A stretch of 9,652 nucleotides of DNA from Methanobacterium sp. (lineage in GTDB: Archaea; Methanobacteriota; Methanobacteria; Methanobacteriales; Methanobacteriaceae). The notes under the pieces were generated by a model, which did no database searches, was not told the DNA's origin, and worked only from the letters and a program-made list of their open reading frames with translations. This document shows, in pieces, positions 7,208 through 9,652 of the stretch. The stretch lies in NCBI GenBank assembly GCA_015661405.1, contig JACWMK010000088.1:1-9652 (forward strand), given 5' to 3'. A program made the position numbers and the translations under genes. Within the stretch, counting starts at the first letter, position 1. Every line of letters begins with the position of its first letter.

Positions 7208-7558
7208 TTATAACCTCCAATTTCTATTAATTTCTTATAAATTTTCCTTTAACAATTTATACAAACCATATCTATTGTTAATGTATTGTAGGGCACCATA
7301 TATTTAGGTACATATAGATCTTTGGAAGCAAATGTTTGGAGACTTAGAAAGATCCCTGCCCCATAACTATTTATTATGTTGTAAGTGATATTTGAATTTA
7401 TGTGAAAATAATAAATCGGGGGGGTGAGGGCAGGACTATTATTCAATAATTAAATTTGTAGTATTATTATTGGATTAAGACGAGAATGCAGAATTTCAAT
7501 GGATGATGAAATCCAAGCTGAGGTTTTGATATCTTTACATAATCATCCTCACGTAATA
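7208..7558. other. 350-base stretch without a supportable gene
   Basis: A 65-codon minus-strand frame (7249-7446, TTG start) has no ribosome site and no recognisable motif. A 42-codon plus-strand frame (7454-7581) contains a protein-like phrase, ISMDDEIQAEVLISL, but runs antisense into the end of the next gene. A run of seven G (7418-7424) followed by TGAGGGCAGG stands out from the AT-rich surroundings. The stretch is best read as eroded sequence. Confidence 0.4.
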
Positions 7559-8224
7559 TTAATTTCCTGCGATATTATTTAATAACTGTTTCCATTCATC
7601 CTTTATTTCTAAAGGTTCGCCATTACATGGACAAACCCATTTAAAAGAATATTCACTCACTTTAAGTATTGATTCTTTAATTAATTCTTCATCAGCATTC
7701 ATAATTGCAGGTGCCATTTTCAGTACTCCATTAGAATTTCTCACAAGATCACCTGCAAATAAAATATCTTTATAAAGAAGGGATACATGTCCCGGTGTAT
7801 GACCCGGTGTTGGTATGATTTCTAGATCATCCATTTTATGATCATTATAAGATTTTATTTTTTCAGGTTTTTTTACTCTCATGAAAAAGTCAGAGACACT
7901 AAGATACAATGATCCTAGCTTTTTAACTCCGGGACGGCTTTTATCACCACGAATGTATGGTATATCCTCTTTTGATGCCCAAAGTGTGGCTCCTGTTTCT
8001 TTCTGAAGTAATGCGGCGTTTCCTATTCGATCCACGTCATGATGTGTTAATAGAATATGTTTTATATTTTTTGGTTTGATATTTAAGGATTCAATTTCTT
8101 TTAAAATATTCTTAACTTTCCCCGGTCGTCCAGTATCTATTAGAATCGTTTCTTTATCCTTAACCAAATATGAATAGCTTCATTTTGTTGATTCTAAAGC
8201 ATATATATTTTCTTCTATTTTCAA
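7559..8224 (-). pseudogene. metallo-beta-lactamase-fold hydrolase, nonsense codon and lost metal ligands
   Basis: From TTG 8222-8224, placed seven bases after GGAGGT, the frame reads LKIEENIYALESTK, then TGA at codon 15 (8180-8182), then SYSYLVKDKETILIDTGRPG and a complete MBL-fold body of 202 further codons. Expected elements are present: IDTG, LLTHHDVDRIGNA, TPGHTPGHVSL, LFAGDLV, and CPCNGEPLE near the end. Two positions normally filled by metal-binding histidine have changed: the final residue of 'H-x-D-x-D-H' is Arg, and the 'P-x-H-G-E-P' histidine is Asn. With the nonsense codon, this indicates a gene that decayed by point changes while its length stayed intact. Re-initiation at TTG 8165-8167 could make a shorter protein but has no ribosome site. 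Before decay it was probably a cytoplasmic metal-dependent hydrolase of unknown substrate. Confidence 0.8.
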
Positions 8225-8231
8225 AATTTTT

Positions 8232-8237
8232 ACCTCC
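8232..8237 (-). promoter_or_regulatory. ribosome binding site deciding the TTG start
   Basis: GGAGGT on the minus strand, seven bases before TTG 8224, is a near-perfect Shine-Dalgarno sequence. It shows that translation of the MBL-fold gene originally began upstream of the TGA codon. Confidence 0.7.
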
Positions 8238-8296
8238 CATTTTTTTTTAAAATTATTCTTGTTCTATTACTCGATATCGATAAGTTTAATATTAAT

Positions 8297-8392
8297 TTAA
8301 TCCTTTAAAATTCCGTGGCGTGCTTGATATGTTTCATAATCGGTGTCAAGCCAACCTAAGTATAAAAATTTCTGGTTAACAGATAGAAGAAT
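8297..8392 (-). pseudogene. orphan C-terminal gene fragment
   Basis: A 31-codon minus-strand frame with no start codon, closed upstream by TAG 8393-8395, ends with the protein-like phrase LYLGWLDTDYETYQARHGIL followed by KD and a stop (8297-8299). Its base composition is richer in G+C than the flanking spacer, as expected for former coding DNA. I do not recognise the family. It lies between two damaged minus-strand genes and is most simply the tail of a deleted gene. Confidence 0.4.
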
Positions 8393-8413
8393 CTACCGGA
8401 TGGTAGGATAATA

Positions 8414-8749
8414 TTATATCAACGGTTTTTTGTTGGGTTTGTTTCCTTCAACTATGTCATTTGCTGTGACACCTGTATTGCGGTATCTTCTGCGTTTAAC
8501 TGTTTTATGCCCGTATTGTATTGCTTCTGTAGGGCACCATTGAATGCAGGCCAAGCATCGTTCGCAATGGTGTTGCCAAGTAGGCTTTTGGCTCTCAAGC
8601 TTTATATTTTGAACTGGACATATATCACTGCAAATGCCGCAACCGGTACAGTTTTCTGTTACTGTAAATTTTTCATCAAATTTTTCAATATTTTTGTAGA
8701 TTGAACTGTTACCCCATTTACTAATAGGTGTAATCAATTCAATTAAATA
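8414..8749 (-). pseudogene. EFR1-type ferredoxin, flavodoxin half missing
   Basis: The frame encodes two complete [4Fe-4S] motifs: CTGCGICSDIC with the following Pro, and CERCLACIQWC with the following Pro. Counted from TTG 8735-8737 the cysteines are C30, C33, C36, C40 and C58, C61, C64, C68. The linker PTWQHHCERCLACIQWCP and the tail EAIQYGHKT are characteristic of EFR1-family proteins, which carry an N-terminal flavodoxin-like domain of about 150 residues and this ferredoxin half, and pass electrons in anaerobes. Here only about 30 residues precede the first cysteine, a stop lies at 8750-8752, no ATG or ribosome site is present, and the flavodoxin part is absent. So it is a 5'-truncated gene with an undamaged cluster domain. 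Translation from TTG 8737 as a free ferredoxin is possible but unsupported. Confidence 0.75.
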
Positions 8750-8760
8750 TTAGAAAACAA

Positions 8761-8802
8761 GAGCCTCGGAGCATTTAAGGGGTTCAAGTCCCCAACCTCC
8801 GT
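8761..8802 (+). tRNA. 3' fragment of a tRNA gene (possible attachment-site relic)
   Basis: GGGG (8779-8782), the loop TTCAAGT (8783-8789) and CCCC (8790-8793) form a canonical T-arm with the GTTCRANYC consensus. ACCTCCG (8795-8801) then fits as the 3' acceptor strand and T8802 as the discriminator. The matching 5' acceptor strand (CGGAGGT), D-arm and a clear anticodon loop are not found upstream; the EFR1 fragment begins instead. The outermost T-stem pair would be A-A, so the piece is damaged or diverged. The tRNA identity cannot be told. Such 3' fragments are typical of elements that integrate into tRNA genes. Confidence 0.45.
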
Positions 8803-8873
8803 CTAATTAAAATATAATTTAAAAGATTGATTTAAAAACATTAGTTTTTTAAAATTATTATTCAAATGATTAA

Positions 8874-9285
8874 TTAAATATAATATTGCAGCTCTTTTTC
8901 AATTAATTCCAAATAGTATTCTTTTTAATATAGATAGCTGAAGTGGGAATTCTTAATTTAGTACTCTATTTTACTTTTCTAAGTCTATTTAATAGATTCA
9001 TTAATCGAAGTATTTTTAAATCAGTCCTCAACTCAGGATTTACATTATAAAGCTCAATTATAATAGTAAACAAACTCAATTATTAGACTAAATAAATCAT
9101 CTATTTGAGTAACCAATTCCCTAATACCTTCACGCATTCTCATAATAATCATCTTTTTCAATGCAGACCAGCATATCACCAATTTTTAATTCATCAAAAA
9201 TCATAGGATTCGTAGCTATATAATTAGCTTCAACTCTACCAAAACCAACTCTCATATTTGTTAACTTATTTATTTTATTTACCAA
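8874..9285 (-). pseudogene. hypothetical protein gene broken in four places
   Basis: Starting at TTG 9283-9285 after GGAAGGTG (9292-9299), successive frames read as one protein of about 135-140 residues: LTNMRVGFGRVEANYIATNP, IFDELKIGDMLVCIEKDDYY, REGIRELVTQIDDLFSLIIE, LYNVNPELRTDLKILRLMNL, STKLRIPTSAIYIKK, EYYLELIEKELQYYI. Breaks are: a frame change near 9132-9143; a 22-bp insertion between copies of a 9-bp repeat (9053-9083); an in-frame TAG (8966-8968); and a one-base loss in an A-tract (8921-8926). Each piece continues sensibly into the next once the break is repaired, which is unlikely by chance. The middle is a charged helical segment. I do not recognise the family; lying between a tRNA fragment and a terminase relic it may be of viral origin. 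Confidence 0.6.
9053..9083. repeat. 9-bp direct repeat flanking a 22-bp frameshifting insertion
   Basis: CTCAATTAT occurs at 9053-9061 and 9075-9083, a period of 22 bases. Removing one period restores the reading frame (SLIIE joined to LYNVNP) of the broken minus-strand gene, so the extra unit is an insertion, most simply from template slippage or end repair. Confidence 0.6.
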
Positions 9286-9470
9286 ATTTAACACCTTCCA
9301 CTCGTTCAAATCTAATTAAATATTTTATATTAAAACCCACTTCAACTAATCATTAAATTTAGATTCATAGAGGAATATTAATACCAAATGCCTATTAAAT
9401 TCATTGTGGATGCTTTCATCCCCGGTAGTTGACTCATTCTCAACCTTCAGAAGATAGATGCAAGTAAGAA

Positions 9471-9652
9471 ATGAAATTATTGATGGATGTTTTAAAAATC
9501 GGGATTGAATCAAACGCTTATCAAGTAGCATTAGCACAGCAAATTTTAAATGAAGGAAACTATCCTATCCAAGAGATTACCAGTGTAAAAGATAAGAAAA
9601 CCAGGATTACAGCCGTTAGTGTAGATTACGAAAATGGAATGGTAATGGTCCC
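9471..9652 (+). pseudogene. phage terminase large subunit, nuclease-domain fragment (runs off window)
   Basis: Sixty codons from ATG 9471 stay open to the window edge. IGIESNAYQVALAQQILNEG, then IQEITSVKDKKTRITAVSV and YENGMVMVP match the RNase H-like nuclease domain of phage terminase large subunits, where 'GIE-x-x-A-Y-Q-x-A-L-A-Q' and 'DK-x-x-R' recur and the Glu of GIE is usually a metal ligand. The terminase cuts concatemeric viral DNA and drives packaging. The ATPase half (Walker motifs, several hundred residues) should lie upstream, but a stop is at 9465-9467 and no such sequence exists in this window. So the gene is 5'-truncated, a prophage relic. No clear ribosome site precedes the ATG. 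The 3' end lies outside the window. Confidence 0.7.

Noticed and set aside
7249..7446. 65-codon minus-strand frame
   Set aside because: TTG start without a ribosome site, no recognisable motif, lies in eroded spacer.
7454..7581. Plus-strand frame containing ISMDDEIQAEVLISL
   Set aside because: Protein-like phrase, but only 42 codons, no ribosome site and overlaps the end of the MBL gene in antisense; kept only as a remark in the spacer entry.
8180..8182. TGA in the MBL gene as a selenocysteine codon
   Set aside because: The position is not a redox or metal site of the fold, no SECIS-like hairpin was apparent, and other lesions in the same gene favour a nonsense mutation.
8507..8704. Plus-strand 65-codon frame with several cysteines
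   Set aside because: Antisense shadow of the ferredoxin; cysteines come from reversed Ala/Thr/Gln codons.
9346..9537. Minus-strand 63-codon frame
   Set aside because: TTG/ATG start without a ribosome site and antisense to the terminase fragment; no motif.
1..9652. CRISPR array, rRNA, complete transposase or toxin-antitoxin pair
   Set aside because: No regularly spaced repeats, rRNA-like GC-rich blocks, DDE-type transposase or recognised toxin motifs were found on either strand.

Overview
The window looks like a very AT-rich archaeal chromosome segment, most likely from a methanogen of the order Methanobacteriales. This is inferred from gene content and signals, not from a search. It carries an archaeal type II methionine aminopeptidase, an EFR1-type ferredoxin, tautomerase-family proteins, GGTGA/GGAGGT ribosome binding sites, several well supported TTG starts and TATA-like promoters.

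Left part (1-2434 and on to 4470): a small membrane protein on the minus strand is followed by a 4-oxalocrotonate-tautomerase-like gene on the plus strand. This ends at a hairpin plus T-run terminator facing two tandem minus-strand genes. Those two genes (728-2434 and 2666-4381) are close paralogues of a 568/571-residue multi-membrane-span GT-C glycosyltransferase. They were duplicated together with their upstream region. A 97-bp block inside them is almost identical, which may reflect gene conversion.

Middle part (4382-6298): two small acidic hypothetical proteins, probably co-transcribed, are followed by a complete map (methionine aminopeptidase) gene with every metal ligand present.

Right part (6299-9652): this stretch reads as a gene graveyard. 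In order it holds: a pyridoxamine-phosphate-oxidase-like gene with no start codon; a tautomerase cut short and abutting an unrelated C-terminal fragment; a vestigial gene start with a strong ribosome site; a metallo-beta-lactamase-fold gene with a nonsense codon at position 15 and two lost probable metal ligands; an orphan C-terminal fragment; an EFR1 ferredoxin that lost its flavodoxin half; the 3' part of a tRNA; a gene broken in four places, one break being a 22-bp insertion bounded by 9-bp direct repeats; and, at the right edge, the nuclease-domain part of a phage terminase large subunit lacking its ATPase half. The simplest reading is the decayed edge of an integrated virus or plasmid that used a tRNA gene as its attachment site, next to host genes no longer under selection. 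I saw no CRISPR array, complete transposase or intact novel multi-gene system. The most interesting items are the glycosyltransferase duplication and the step-by-step decay visible on the right.
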